A stretch of DNA of 64,000 bases from Cupriavidus consociatus (GCF_017814975.1 NZ_JAGIQA010000028.1:44082-108081), one strand, 5' to 3'. Shown: positions 35,563 to 44,817, numbered from the stretch's first letter. The notes: generated by a model not told the origin, from the letters alone. Made by a program: numbers and translations.

Positions 35563-36150
35563 ATGTCCATCGCACAAGAACGCCAGGCAGCAGTAGGAGA
35601 CACCATCCAATACATTAGGAACCTCATAGCGAAAGACGGTGTCACCCGCGCTGCACTCGCCGATGTCCTGAGCAAGGTGGAACATTTGGCCGCCCGCGCC
35701 GAGCTGTGGAACGAAACCGATTACCCGCCGCCGGAGGCCGGCGAGCGGCAGGCGCGCTACCTGATCGCCGAGGACGCCGACCAGACCTACGCGCTGTACC
35801 TGAACGTCATGCGACCCGGCAAGCGCATTCCCCCGCACAACCACACCACCTGGGCCTGCGTGGCCGGCGTAAGCGGCATCGAGGTCAATGACGTCTACGT
35901 GCGCACCGACGATGGCAGCCAGCCGGGCGTGGGCACACTGGAACACTCGCAAACCGTGGAAGTCGGCCCGCGCCGCGGCATTGCCCTGCTACCCGACGAC
36001 ATCCACTCCGTGGAAATCCGTGGCGACGACGTCATCCGTCACCTGCATATGTACGGCCGTTCGCTGGAAACGCTGACCGAGCGCCTGGCGTTCGACCTGG
36101 AAACCGGGCGCTGCCAGGTCATGAGCGTGGGCGTACAGACGCGCCGCTGA
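35563..36150 (+). CDS. Cysteine-dioxygenase-like cupin (thiol dioxygenase)
   Basis: A 195-residue cupin with the iron-binding pattern of thiol dioxygenases: PPHNHTTWACVAGVSGIE supplies His92 and His94, and IHSVEIRGDDVIRHLH supplies further histidines. The family oxidises a thiol such as cysteine or 3-mercaptopropionate to its sulfinate using O2. The ATG at 35563 has caagga upstream and begins at the family's usual N-terminus. It is the first gene of an operon with a rhodanese, a Bug protein and a MetC-like lyase, so a role in organosulfur breakdown is inferred. The exact thiol substrate cannot be told from sequence. Confidence 0.82.
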   Translation: MSIAQERQAAVGDTIQYIRNLIAKDGVTRAALADVLSKVEHLAARAELWNETDYPPPEAGERQARYLIAEDADQTYALYLNVMRPGKRIPPHNHTTWACVAGVSGIEVNDVYVRTDDGSQPGVGTLEHSQTVEVGPRRGIALLPDDIHSVEIRGDDVIRHLHMYGRSLETLTERLAFDLETGRCQVMSVGVQTRR

Positions 36151-36258
36151 CCCCCGCCTGAGCCGCCCCGGGCGGCCCAACGCCGCCTCCCCCCTGAAAA
36201 AATTGCCGCTTAACTCCTCCCCTCACCGGGAGGACGGCCCCCTATTGCCCGGATTTCC

Positions 36259-37869
36259 ATGACCAACCCTTCCTACACCGCCGTCGACGCTGTCACGCTG
36301 AAAGGCTGGCTGCACGATGCCGGCGAGATCGCACTGTTCGATGTGCGCGAGCACGGCCAGTATGGCGAAGGCCACCCGTTCTACGCCGTGCCGCTGCCGT
36401 ATAGCCGGCTCGAGCTTGACGTCGGCCGTCTGGCGCCTCGCACCGATGCGCGCGTCGTGCTGGCCGATGATGGCGATGGTGTCGCGCCCGCCGCGGCTAC
36501 CGCCCTGGCGCGCCTGGGCTACTCGCAGGTCTTCGTGCTCGATGGGGGCATGCCCGCGTGGCAGGCGGCCGGCTACACGCTGTTTGCCGGCGTCAACGTT
36601 CCCTCCAAGACGTTTGGCGAACTCGCCGAGCACCACTACAACACGCCGCGCGTGTCCGCCAGTGAACTCGCGGCCATGCTGACCAGCCCAGACGCACCGG
36701 TGGTGCTGGATGGCCGCCCCGCCGGCGAATTCCGCAAGATGAATATTCCGGGCGCGATCTGCTGCCCCAACGGCGAACTGGCCTATCGCCTGCGCGACCT
36801 GGTGCCCGATACCGGGACGCCGATCGTCATCAACTGCGCGGGTCGCACCCGCAGCATTATCGGCGCGCAGTCGCTGATCAATTTCGGCGTAGCCAATCCC
36901 GTCTACGCGCTCGAGAACGGCACGCAGGGTTGGTACCTGAATGACTTGCGGCTTGAGCACGGCGGCACCGCCCGCTACCCGGACAACACATCGCCGCGTG
37001 GTCTCGATGCCGCGCGCGACGCGGCGCAGGCGCTGGCCGCCCGCTTCGACGTGCCCCACATTCCGCCGGCGCAGGCCGCGTCCTGGCTGGCCGACGACAC
37101 CCGCACCACGTTCCTGTGCGACGTGCGCACCGCCGAGGAGTTTGCCGCGCTGACGCTCCCCGGTGCGCAGCACACGCCCGGCGGCCAACTGATGCAGGCC
37201 ACCGACCAATATGTCGGCGTGCGCCGCGCACGACTGGTGCTGTTCGACGCCGATGGCGTGCGCGCGCCCGTCGTGGCCAGCTGGCTGCGGCAGATGGGCC
37301 ATGACGCCGTGGTGCTCGAAGGCGGCCTGCAAGCCGGCTTGTCTGGCGTGAAGGCAGCGCGCGGCCCGCATGCCGACGTTACGGCCCCATCCACCGTCAC
37401 CGCTGCGCAACTGGCCGCCGGCCTTCGCGACAGGTCGATGCTTGCGCTCGACCTGCGCGGCAGCATGGCCTTCCGCGCCGGGCATATCGCCGACAGCCGC
37501 TGGTCGGTCCGCCCGCGCCTGGCGCAGGACCTGGCCGGTGTTCCCCATGACACCACCGTCGTGCTGGTCAGCGACAGTGGTGATGGCGATCCCGCCGGAC
37601 TCGCCGTCAGTGACCTGCGCGCGCTGGGCTTTAGCGACGTGCGCCGGCTGCACGGCGGCCTGGCCGCGTGGCAAACCGAAGGTCGCGCGATGGCCGAAGG
37701 CGCGGACGCGCTGCCTGACGCGCGCTGCATCGATTTCCTGTTCTTCGTGCACGACCGCCACGACGGCAACAAGGCCGCGGCACGGCAATACCTGGCCTGG
37801 GAGACCGGCCTGGTCGCCCAGCTCGATGCCCAAGAGCTGGCGACGTTCCGTTTCCCGCCCGCCGCCTGA
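36259..37869 (+). CDS. Four-domain rhodanese sulfurtransferase
   Basis: A 536-residue protein made of four consecutive rhodanese-like domains (about 1-110, 125-240, 265-355 and 375-475) followed by a C-terminal tail. Only domain 2 carries an active-site cysteine (Cys193 in INCAGRTRSI); the equivalent loops of the others read LADDGDG, LFDADGV and VSDSGDG. One catalytic and three structural or regulatory domains are thus expected. It probably moves sulfane sulfur, for example from cysteine or persulfide breakdown, in the cytoplasm. It lies between the dioxygenase-like gene and a Bug gene. GC-rich hairpins (ggcgg/gccgcc; cctccc/gggagg) lie in the 108-bp gap upstream. Confidence 0.88.
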   Translation: MTNPSYTAVDAVTLKGWLHDAGEIALFDVREHGQYGEGHPFYAVPLPYSRLELDVGRLAPRTDARVVLADDGDGVAPAAATALARLGYSQVFVLDGGMPAWQAAGYTLFAGVNVPSKTFGELAEHHYNTPRVSASELAAMLTSPDAPVVLDGRPAGEFRKMNIPGAICCPNGELAYRLRDLVPDTGTPIVINCAGRTRSIIGAQSLINFGVANPVYALENGTQGWYLNDLRLEHGGTARYPDNTSPRGLDAARDAAQALAARFDVPHIPPAQAASWLADDTRTTFLCDVRTAEEFAALTLPGAQHTPGGQLMQATDQYVGVRRARLVLFDADGVRAPVVASWLRQMGHDAVVLEGGLQAGLSGVKAARGPHADVTAPSTVTAAQLAAGLRDRSMLALDLRGSMAFRAGHIADSRWSVRPRLAQDLAGVPHDTTVVLVSDSGDGDPAGLAVSDLRALGFSDVRRLHGGLAAWQTEGRAMAEGADALPDARCIDFLFFVHDRHDGNKAAARQYLAWETGLVAQLDAQELATFRFPPAA

Positions 37870-37917
37870 TCCGAGTCCTCCCTTTCATCCTGCCCCTACA
37901 AGAACGAGGTCGCCCCC

Positions 37918-38913
37918 ATGTCACGCATTCCGCAGTTCCTGGCCGCAGCACTCTCCCTTGTCACGCTCGGCGCAGCAAGCACCGCCCCCGCGCAACCGCT
38001 GGCGCCGGTCAACGGCTTTCCGTCGCAACCGCTACGGATCGTCTCGCCATTCCCCGCCGGAGGCGGCAATGACGCCGTGACACGCGTCGTGGCCACGCGC
38101 CTGCCTCAGGTGCTGGGCCAGACTGCGGTGACGGACAACCGCGGCGGCGCCGGCGGCAATATCGGCACGCGTTTCGTGGCGGAGTCCAAAGCGGATGGCT
38201 ATACGGTGCTGACCTCGCAGGTCTCGGTGATGGCAGTCAACCCGACGCTGTATCGTTCGCCGGGCTTCGACCCCGTCAAGCAGTTCGTGCCCGTCACGCA
38301 GATCAACGCCGCGCCGCTGGCCATCGTGGTGTCGGCCAACGCCCCCTGGAAGACCTTCGCCGAGCTGGCCACGCAGGCCAAGGCACAGCCGCAGAAGATC
38401 ACCTATGCGACGCCCGGCAACGGCACGCTGTCGCACCTGGTAGGCGTGGTGCTGGACAAGGACAGCAGCGTGTCGCTCCAGCACGTGCCGTACAAGGGCG
38501 CGGGCCCCGCCATCAATGACCTGCTCGGCGGACAGGTGGATGTGCTGATCACGTCGACCTCGTCCGTGGCGGGCTTTATCCAGTCGGGCCGCATGCGTGC
38601 CCTGGCCGTGACCAGCCCGCGCCGGCTGGGTGTGTTCGCCAAGGTGCCCACGCTGGAAGAGCTTGGCTATCGTAATGCGCGCTTTGAAGACTGGTATGGC
38701 TTCTTTGTGCCGGCCGGCACGGCCCCGGAACGTGTGGCGCTGCTGAACCGCGCCATCGTGCAGGTCCTGCAGATGCCCGAGGTGGTCAAGCAGATCAACG
38801 ACGCTGGCAGCGACGTGGTAGCCAGCAGCCCTGATGTCTTCGCCGCCCAACTCAGGCAGGACATCTCGCGCTGGTCCCAGATCGTAAAGTTGTCTGGCGC
38901 CCATGTCGACTGA
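37918..38913 (+). CDS. Bug/TctC-family periplasmic solute-binding protein (1)
   Basis: A 331-residue periplasmic binding protein of the Bug family (tripartite tricarboxylate transporter receptor). It has a signal peptide (to about residue 29, ending APAQP), the motif PLRIVSPFPAGGGNDAVTR and the family C-terminus WSQIVKLSGAHVD. Bug proteins bind carboxylated or related small ligands; most Burkholderiales copies lack a dedicated TctAB membrane pair, and none is found here. Operon context with rhodanese and MetC-like lyase suggests an organosulfur ligand, as inference only. Confidence 0.9.
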   Translation: MSRIPQFLAAALSLVTLGAASTAPAQPLAPVNGFPSQPLRIVSPFPAGGGNDAVTRVVATRLPQVLGQTAVTDNRGGAGGNIGTRFVAESKADGYTVLTSQVSVMAVNPTLYRSPGFDPVKQFVPVTQINAAPLAIVVSANAPWKTFAELATQAKAQPQKITYATPGNGTLSHLVGVVLDKDSSVSLQHVPYKGAGPAINDLLGGQVDVLITSTSSVAGFIQSGRMRALAVTSPRRLGVFAKVPTLEELGYRNARFEDWYGFFVPAGTAPERVALLNRAIVQVLQMPEVVKQINDAGSDVVASSPDVFAAQLRQDISRWSQIVKLSGAHVD

Positions 38914-38969
38914 GCAAGGCACGGCCCTTGCAATCACCACACACCAACGCAGCCCAGCACAGGTCAGAC

Positions 38970-40184
38970 ATGACGCATTCGCTCCCTACCCGCCTGGCGC
39001 ACGCCGGCCGCACGCCCGGCGTGCCGGGTGGCCAGCCGGTAAACCCGCCAGTGGTGCGCGCCAGCACCGTGTTGTTCGAATCTGTGGCTCAGCAGCGCGA
39101 GATGCGTACGCACCGCAACAGCGAGCGACTGTTCACATACGGTGCGCGCGGCAACCCGACCAGCTTCGCGCTCGAAGACATGGTGACGATGCTGGAGGGC
39201 GGCTACCGCACACGCCTCTTTCCCACGGGGCTGGCCGCGGCTGCTATGACCCTGCTCGCCTACGTGCGTCCGGGCCAGCACGTGCTGCTGCCCGACTGCG
39301 TGTATGAGCCTGTGCGCAACCTGGCCGATGGATTCCTGCGCCAGCATGGCATCGCCACCGATTTCTACGCGGCCGACGGTTCGGGCCTGGCCGCACGGCT
39401 GCGCCCCGAGACGCGGCTTGTGTACGTGGAAGCGCCGGGCTCGCTCGCCTATGAGATGTGCGATTTGCCCGCTATCGCGGCTCTGGCGCACGCACACGGT
39501 GCGCTGGTGGCGGCGGACAACACCTGGGGATCGGGACTGCTGTACCGGCCGCTGGAGCTTGGTGCTGACATCTCGCTGATGGCCGCGACAAAGTACCTGA
39601 GCGGTCATTCGGACGTAATGATGGGCACGGTGTGCACCACCGAAGCCGTGTGGCAACAGCTGTCTGCCGTGGCCGACGCTTTCGGCATGACGGTCAGCCC
39701 CGATGACGCTTACCTGGTGCAGCGAGGGATCCGTTCGCTGGGCGCTCGGCTCGCGCAGCATCAGGAAGGGGCTCTCGCCGTGGCGAACTGGCTGCGAGAA
39801 CGACCAGAAGTGGCGCAGGTGTTCTGCCCCGCGCTCTCGGACGATCCGCATCACGCCCTCTGGCGGCGCGATTGCCACGGCACCAACGGCCTGCTGTCGT
39901 TCACCTTGCGCACGCCGGCGCCGGTGGCCGCCGAGCGCTTCGTCGACAGCCTGCAACTGTTCGGCATCGGCGCATCATGGGGCGGCTTTGAAAGCCTGGC
40001 CATGCTGGCCGACATGCGCCGCGCGCGCAGCGTCACCGACTGGTCCGGCCATGGCACGGTGATCCGCCTGCATATCGGGCTGGAAGGCGTGGCCGATCTG
40101 CTGGCCGATCTCGAACAGGCCTTTGCCGCCATTGCCCAAATCGACGAGCGCGAACTGGAGTCCGTCCATGTCCCTCATCAGTGA
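38970..40184 (+). CDS. metC: Cystathionine beta-lyase / PLP-dependent C-S lyase
   Basis: A 404-residue fold-type I PLP enzyme of the Cys/Met metabolism family. The Schiff-base lysine is Lys208 in SLMAATKYLSGHSD; DNTWGSGLLY supplies the PLP-contacting aspartate. MetC-like enzymes cleave cystathionine or other cysteine conjugates to a thiol, pyruvate and ammonia. ATG 38970 has a weak aggtca upstream, 56 bp after the Bug gene. In this operon it could release a thiol that the upstream dioxygenase-like enzyme and rhodanese then process. True substrate is uncertain, so the symbol is by family resemblance. Confidence 0.88.
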   Translation: MTHSLPTRLAHAGRTPGVPGGQPVNPPVVRASTVLFESVAQQREMRTHRNSERLFTYGARGNPTSFALEDMVTMLEGGYRTRLFPTGLAAAAMTLLAYVRPGQHVLLPDCVYEPVRNLADGFLRQHGIATDFYAADGSGLAARLRPETRLVYVEAPGSLAYEMCDLPAIAALAHAHGALVAADNTWGSGLLYRPLELGADISLMAATKYLSGHSDVMMGTVCTTEAVWQQLSAVADAFGMTVSPDDAYLVQRGIRSLGARLAQHQEGALAVANWLRERPEVAQVFCPALSDDPHHALWRRDCHGTNGLLSFTLRTPAPVAAERFVDSLQLFGIGASWGGFESLAMLADMRRARSVTDWSGHGTVIRLHIGLEGVADLLADLEQAFAAIAQIDERELESVHVPHQ

Positions 40185-40257
40185 CTGGCTGCGCCAGAAG
40201 GAAGGTCCCCCGCACCAGCGCCAACCCGCCGTTAGGCTCCGATGGCCTACGGCATAG
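40168..40257 (+). pseudogene. Truncated start of a further operon gene
   Basis: An ATG at 40168, with ctggag upstream and a 17-nt overlap with the end of the metC-like gene, begins a frame (MSLISDWLRQKEGPP) that ends after 29 codons. The overlap and ribosome binding site are those of a real downstream gene, so this appears to be the stub of a gene lost by deletion at about 40230. The family is not recognisable from so short a piece. Confidence 0.4.
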
Positions 40258-40263
40258 CCGTGA

Positions 40264-40510
40264 CATTGCCCCCAGCTCGCCCCGTGGTGCGCGTTCACGG
40301 CCATCGTGGGAAACGGACGGCTGGTTCGGTGCGAGCCGTTCGCGGCCGATCCAGATCCCTCGCCGCTGCTCAATTCGGTGGTGCCGATGGTGTATTCGCC
40401 CACTCGCATCCCGACGCAGATAGTGCAGCGCGGCTGGCTCGGCAAACGCGAGGCCTCCGACGGTCATGCGCGCGGCTGCGATGACTTCTTCACGGTACCT
40501 TGTATTGGGA
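40264..40510 (+). pseudogene. N-terminal fragment of a BisC-like molybdoenzyme
   Basis: This stretch reads FTAIVGNGRLVRCEPFAADP, then PLLNSVVPMVYSPTRI, RGWLGKREASD and DDFFTVP. It closely resembles the N-terminal part of biotin sulfoxide / TMAO reductase-type molybdopterin enzymes, in which a similar segment precedes the cofactor domain. There is no start codon in place, and homology stops near 40510 with nothing of the remaining several hundred residues. It is a scrap left by deletion, consistent with a sulfoxide-metabolising gene having once followed the sulfur operon. Confidence 0.6.
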
Positions 40511-40537
40511 CGTCGGATCTGACGCCGGTGCAAAGCG

Positions 40538-41419
40538 TCATCGGAGTGCGTGCCGCGCCGCTGTGATGAAGGGCTCGATAAAAGGGCTTTCCAGATCACT
40601 GCGCCGGCAGACGGCCACCTCGAACGCTTCTGCAGCGTCCCTAAGCTTTCGGAACACGACACCCGGAGGTCGCCCAACTTCCGCGCATGCGGGCACGATC
40701 GCGTACCCCTCGCCTGCAAGCACCAGTGCCAGGGCCGCGTGAACGGTTTCCACCCGTTCGACGATCTGCATGGTCACCTGGTGCCGCCGTAGCAGCGCGG
40801 CAACCATCGAAGTGTCTGCGCCGTCTTTCAGGGTGGGCAGCGCAATCAGTCTCTGTCCCTGCAGCCGCGCCACCGGTACTGACGCAAGCCGTGCGAGAGG
40901 TGCGCGTGCAGGCAAGGCCAGCCTAAGCGGTTGCATGCCCACGATCGTCGTGGTCACGTCAGGACGCTGAATCGGTGGCATGCACAAGCCAAGGGTTACC
41001 TTGTGGTCGACGATGTGCGCTTCATATGTCGCTGTGCTCATCTCGACGAACTGCAGTTCGACGTCCGGGAGCGAGCGGCGCAACTGCGGCACGAGCTTCG
41101 GCAGTACAGCGTAGCCGAGAGAAAACATGTAGCCGACAGACAGCCGCCCACGCCGCCCGGACGCTACGGCGCGTGCCGCCTCGAACCCCTCGTTGGCCAA
41201 CGCCAGGGCTTCGCGCGCGCGTGCGAAGAGCGCACTGCCCGCGTCGGTCAGTCGCATTCCGGTGGATTCGCGCACAAAGAGCGCCGTGCCGAGTTGCGTC
41301 TCGAGGTTGCGAATCTGGACAGACAGCGGCGGTTGCGCCATATGCAGGCGCTCTGCGGCCTTGCCCACGCTCTGTGCCTCCGCCACAGCAACGAAATAAC
41401 GCAGGCTCTTAAGGTCCAT
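40538..41419 (-). CDS. LysR-family regulator of amidase operon
   Basis: A 293-residue LysR regulator (helix-turn-helix VGKAAERLHMAQPPLSVQIRNLETQLG; effector domain with VGYMFSLGYAVLPKLVP), resembling the CatR/BenM-like branch that controls aromatic or acid catabolism. It is divergent from the amidase-Bug-aldolase operon with 118 bp between starts. A partial dyad around 41426-41440 (atacgatttcgatat) is a candidate binding site. It most likely controls that operon; the effector is unknown. Confidence 0.88.
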   Translation of the reverse strand: MDLKSLRYFVAVAEAQSVGKAAERLHMAQPPLSVQIRNLETQLGTALFVRESTGMRLTDAGSALFARAREALALANEGFEAARAVASGRRGRLSVGYMFSLGYAVLPKLVPQLRRSLPDVELQFVEMSTATYEAHIVDHKVTLGLCMPPIQRPDVTTTIVGMQPLRLALPARAPLARLASVPVARLQGQRLIALPTLKDGADTSMVAALLRRHQVTMQIVERVETVHAALALVLAGEGYAIVPACAEVGRPPGVVFRKLRDAAEAFEVAVCRRSDLESPFIEPFITAARHALR

Positions 41420-41425
41420 TGGTCA

Positions 41426-41440
41426 TACGATTTCGATATG
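41426..41440. promoter_or_regulatory. Possible LysR box upstream of amidase
   Basis: An imperfect dyad, atacgatttcgatat, obeys T-N11-A spacing and sits between the LysR and amidase genes. It is supported only by symmetry and location. Confidence 0.3.
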
Positions 41441-41537
41441 GGCTGATTGTGAAGGGGTATTTGACCGGGTGGAGCGGTGGGTGTCAACTTGGATTCGTTG
41501 CCGGTCACTTGAGCCGGAATCTCTCAGGGAGTTTCGG

Positions 41538-42971
41538 ATGAATGAGGAACTTTGCTTTTTGCCCGCTGTGCGGCTTCGCGAAGCGATAAATTCTCGCGAG
41601 GTTTCCCCCGTCGAAGTGACGCGTGCCGTGTTGGACCGTGCCACCCGGCTTCAGTCGACACTCAATTGCTTTATCACGCTCTGCCCGGACGAGGCCATGC
41701 GCGAGGCCCGAGCCGCCGAGCAAGCGCTCATGCGCGGGGAGCCGGCTGGTTTGCTGCACGGCATTCCTTACGCCTGCAAGGACCTGGTGAACACGCGGGG
41801 CGTGCGTACGACCTTCGGCTCGCTGCTGTTCGCGGACAATGTTCCGACCGAGGACGCGGTCGCCGTCGCCCGACTACGCAACCAGGGCGCCATCCTCATC
41901 GGGAAAACGACCACATCGGAATTCGGCGCAAAGTGCCTTACCGATGCACCGCTGTTTGGGCGCACGCGCAACGCCTGGCACCCTGACCGCACCAGCGGTG
42001 GGTCCAGCGGCGGCGCGGCGGTGGCGGTAGCGGCCGGCCTCGCGCCGATCGGCATCGCCACGGACGGCGGCGGCTCCACCCGCATTCCGGCTGCCTGCAA
42101 TGGTGTCGTAGGCCTGAAGCAAAGCATCGGGCTGGTGCCGCATTCTCAGGTGGAGGATGTCTTCGGCAACCTCACCTACGTCACGCCGATTTCGCGCACG
42201 GTGGCCGACACTGCCTTGATGCTCCAGGCAATGGCCGGCGAAGACGCGTCGGACCCGTGGTCTGCCGGCGTGCGCGCAACCGATTACCTCGGTGCAATGC
42301 GCACTGTCACTGACCTGCGGCGTAAGCGGATTCTGTTTGCCAGTGCGCCGCCAGGCCGGCCGCTTGCAGCCGATGTGATTGCGTGCTTTGGGTCTGCCCT
42401 GGAGCGACTGCAGGAGCTAGGGGCGGAGCTCGCGGAAATGCCTGGTTCGGGTTTCAACATCGAGCCGCTGTGGCGCACCATCAACCACACGGTATGGCGA
42501 GCGCGCTTCGGTCAGATCGCACAGGAGCAGCCTGAGCGGCTCAGCCCTTCGCTGTTGCAACAGCTGGCCCTTGCCACGGACTACAGCGCGGTCGACTACC
42601 AGCGGGCCAACTTCGAACGCACCCGGCTATTCCGGCACGTGCAGGCGCTGCTTCGTGACCACGACTTCATCGCAGTGCCCACCATTGCGCGCACCGCGCT
42701 GCCGATTGAGCAGGACCTGTTCGGGCAGATCGAGATTGACGGCCGGCTGTACGACGAGGTGCGATCCAACTGGTTTCCCTGGACCATGCCGTTCAACCTG
42801 ACCGGCCACCCCGCCATCACCCTGCCCTGCGGTTTCGGACGTGACGGGATGCCCATCGGGTTGCAGCTGGTGGGGCGCCTGCGCGGGGAGTCCGAGCTGC
42901 TCGGCGCGGCTGCGCTGCTTGAGGCCTCGCTGAAGCTCTTGTCCCGATGGCCAGATGTGGAGGTGTCATGA
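41538..42971 (+). CDS. Amidase (amidase-signature family)
   Basis: A 477-residue amide hydrolase of the amidase-signature family. The Ser-cisSer-Lys machinery is visible: the lysine in YACKDLVNTRG, the glycine/serine loop SGGSSGGAAVAVAAG and the nucleophile region DGGGSTRIPAACNG. Members hydrolyse aryl or alkyl amides, or act as GatA in tRNA transamidation; the catabolic context makes a degradative amidase more likely. ATG 41538 has a ggag upstream; upstream in-frame codons are not conserved. It overlaps the following Bug gene by 4 nt (ATGA), indicating translational coupling. Confidence 0.9.
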   Translation: MNEELCFLPAVRLREAINSREVSPVEVTRAVLDRATRLQSTLNCFITLCPDEAMREARAAEQALMRGEPAGLLHGIPYACKDLVNTRGVRTTFGSLLFADNVPTEDAVAVARLRNQGAILIGKTTTSEFGAKCLTDAPLFGRTRNAWHPDRTSGGSSGGAAVAVAAGLAPIGIATDGGGSTRIPAACNGVVGLKQSIGLVPHSQVEDVFGNLTYVTPISRTVADTALMLQAMAGEDASDPWSAGVRATDYLGAMRTVTDLRRKRILFASAPPGRPLAADVIACFGSALERLQELGAELAEMPGSGFNIEPLWRTINHTVWRARFGQIAQEQPERLSPSLLQQLALATDYSAVDYQRANFERTRLFRHVQALLRDHDFIAVPTIARTALPIEQDLFGQIEIDGRLYDEVRSNWFPWTMPFNLTGHPAITLPCGFGRDGMPIGLQLVGRLRGESELLGAAALLEASLKLLSRWPDVEVS

Positions 42972-43963
42972 TGAAATCGATACGTCATTTGCTTGCGCTT
43001 GTCGCGGTGGCCGTGCTTGCAGCGAACCCAGCCTGCGCGCAATCCCCGGCAGCGACGGGAAGCGCGACGACGCCCTTGCGCCTTGTTGTCGGCTTCCCGC
43101 CCGGGGGGGCACTGGACACGCTCGCGCGCGCGCTGGCCGACCAACTGCGACTGGCTGGCATGGGCACGGTGATCGTGGAAAACAGGCCGGGCGCATCGAC
43201 CCGTATCTCCATCGACGCCGTCAAGCGGTCGCAGCCCGACGGCAGGACTGTGCTGCTTTCATCGAATGCGCCGATGGTCATCTTCCCGATGACCTACCGG
43301 CGGCTTGACTACGACGTCGATCGCGACTTCATTGCCGTGGCGCAGCTTGCCGAAGTCCCCACGGTGATATCGGCGGGCGCGGATCGCCCCTACAAGACGC
43401 TGCGGGAATACGTGAATTGGGTCCGTGCCAATCCTTCGCAGGGCAGTATCGGCCTCACCTCGTTGGGCGGGACACTGCATTTCGCGATCCTCGGCATGGG
43501 TCGAACCGTAGGCGTAGCGCTCAGGCCGGTGGCCTACAAAGGTGGCGCGCCGCTCGTAACGGACCTCGTGGGCGGACACGTCCCGTTAGCCACCGACGCC
43601 CTGGCCAGCCAGCTGGAGCTTTATCGCGCAGGAAAGATTCGCATCTTGGCCGTGTCCGGCACCCATCGAAACCCGGCCCTTCCCGATGTGCCGACCGCGC
43701 GCGAGGAAGGCATCGATGCATTCGATCATGCCAATGCAACGTATAGCGCCTTCGTGCCTGCAGGGACGCCGCCGGAGGCGGTGCAACGGTTGGAGCGGGC
43801 GTTCGTTGCTGCCATGCAGAAGCCGCAGATGAAAGTCTTGTTGTCGCGCGTCGGGCTGGAAGCGACCGGTCTGCCTGGCGCGACCGTGACCCGCACGCTG
43901 CACGCCGAGCGCGAGTTCTGGCGCCCGCTTGTCCAGGCATCGGGGTTCCGCAACGAGGACTGA
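42968..43963 (+). CDS. Bug/TctC-family periplasmic solute-binding protein (2)
   Basis: A 331-residue Bug-family binding protein with a signal peptide (MMKSIRHLLALVAVAVLAAN, cleaved after about residue 26) and the conserved start of the mature part, PLRLVVGFPPGGALDTLAR. Its ATG overlaps the amidase stop codon by 4 nt, so the two are expressed together. It probably delivers the amidase substrate or a related acid across the periplasm. No membrane permease of the TctAB type lies nearby. Confidence 0.9.
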   Translation: MMKSIRHLLALVAVAVLAANPACAQSPAATGSATTPLRLVVGFPPGGALDTLARALADQLRLAGMGTVIVENRPGASTRISIDAVKRSQPDGRTVLLSSNAPMVIFPMTYRRLDYDVDRDFIAVAQLAEVPTVISAGADRPYKTLREYVNWVRANPSQGSIGLTSLGGTLHFAILGMGRTVGVALRPVAYKGGAPLVTDLVGGHVPLATDALASQLELYRAGKIRILAVSGTHRNPALPDVPTAREEGIDAFDHANATYSAFVPAGTPPEAVQRLERAFVAAMQKPQMKVLLSRVGLEATGLPGATVTRTLHAEREFWRPLVQASGFRNED

Positions 43964-44016
43964 ATTGGCCTCGGGCAGACCATCAACAGTAAAAACATTA
44001 GCAAGGAGACAATGAC

Positions 44017-44817
44017 ATGAGAAGCGATACCGAGCAGCTTTCTGCCCCCGCAAAAATGCCCGAGGGCATGGATCCGGTCGAGTGGCAACTGCGCTGCGAT
44101 CTCGCCGCGTGCTATCAGCTCACCGACCTTTATGGCATGTCGGACCTCGCGTCGACGCACATCTCGGTCATGCTGCCCGGGCCCGAACACCAATTCCTGG
44201 TCAACCCGCTGGGCACGCTTTTCGACGAGATGACGGCTTCATCCCTACTCAAGGTGGATCTGGCCGGTCGCGTCGTGGCGGGCGATCCGTCGCTGCTCAA
44301 CCCCGCCGGCTTCATCATCCACAGTGCCATCCACATGTCGCAGTCCGATTTGCAATGCGTCATGCACAGCCACACGCGCGCCAACAACGCGGTCGCCATG
44401 CAGGCCATGGGGCTGCGGCCTCTCAGTCAGAAGGCCTGCGTCATGATGGACTTTCTCGGCTACCACGACTACGAAGGCGCGGCGCTCGATGAGGACGAAC
44501 GGCAGCGACTGGTGCGCGATCTCGGCCCCGAGGGGCGCGTGCTGATCCTGCGCAACCACGGTGCGCTAACAGTTGGCCGCAGTGTGGGCGAGGCGTTTTG
44601 CTGGATGCTGCGGCTGGAGACGGCCTGTCAGTACCAGATCGATGGTCAGGCCGGTGGCGTGCCGCTTCATGAATTGTCCGAGGCCACCATCCGGCATACC
44701 CGCGCCCAGGGGCGCAAGATGCTTGGTCCCGGCGGCTTCCTGGAGGTTGGCAAGGTGGAATGGCCTGGCCTGTTGCGCAAGCTCAATCGGGAGCGTGGCA
44801 CCTCGTACCGCACTTGA
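44017..44817 (+). CDS. Class II aldolase/adducin-family protein
   Basis: A 266-residue class II aldolase/adducin-fold protein. Zinc-ligand-type histidines are seen in MHSHTR and RNHGALTVG, with STHISV near the N-terminus, the usual pattern of fuculose-phosphate-aldolase relatives and decarboxylases of this fold. A good aaggag ribosome binding site lies before ATG 44017. It is the third gene of the amidase-Bug operon, 53 bp after the Bug gene, and may cleave a product of the pathway. Many members of this family have no tested function, so substrate is open. Confidence 0.85.
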   Translation: MRSDTEQLSAPAKMPEGMDPVEWQLRCDLAACYQLTDLYGMSDLASTHISVMLPGPEHQFLVNPLGTLFDEMTASSLLKVDLAGRVVAGDPSLLNPAGFIIHSAIHMSQSDLQCVMHSHTRANNAVAMQAMGLRPLSQKACVMMDFLGYHDYEGAALDEDERQRLVRDLGPEGRVLILRNHGALTVGRSVGEAFCWMLRLETACQYQIDGQAGGVPLHELSEATIRHTRAQGRKMLGPGGFLEVGKVEWPGLLRKLNRERGTSYRT

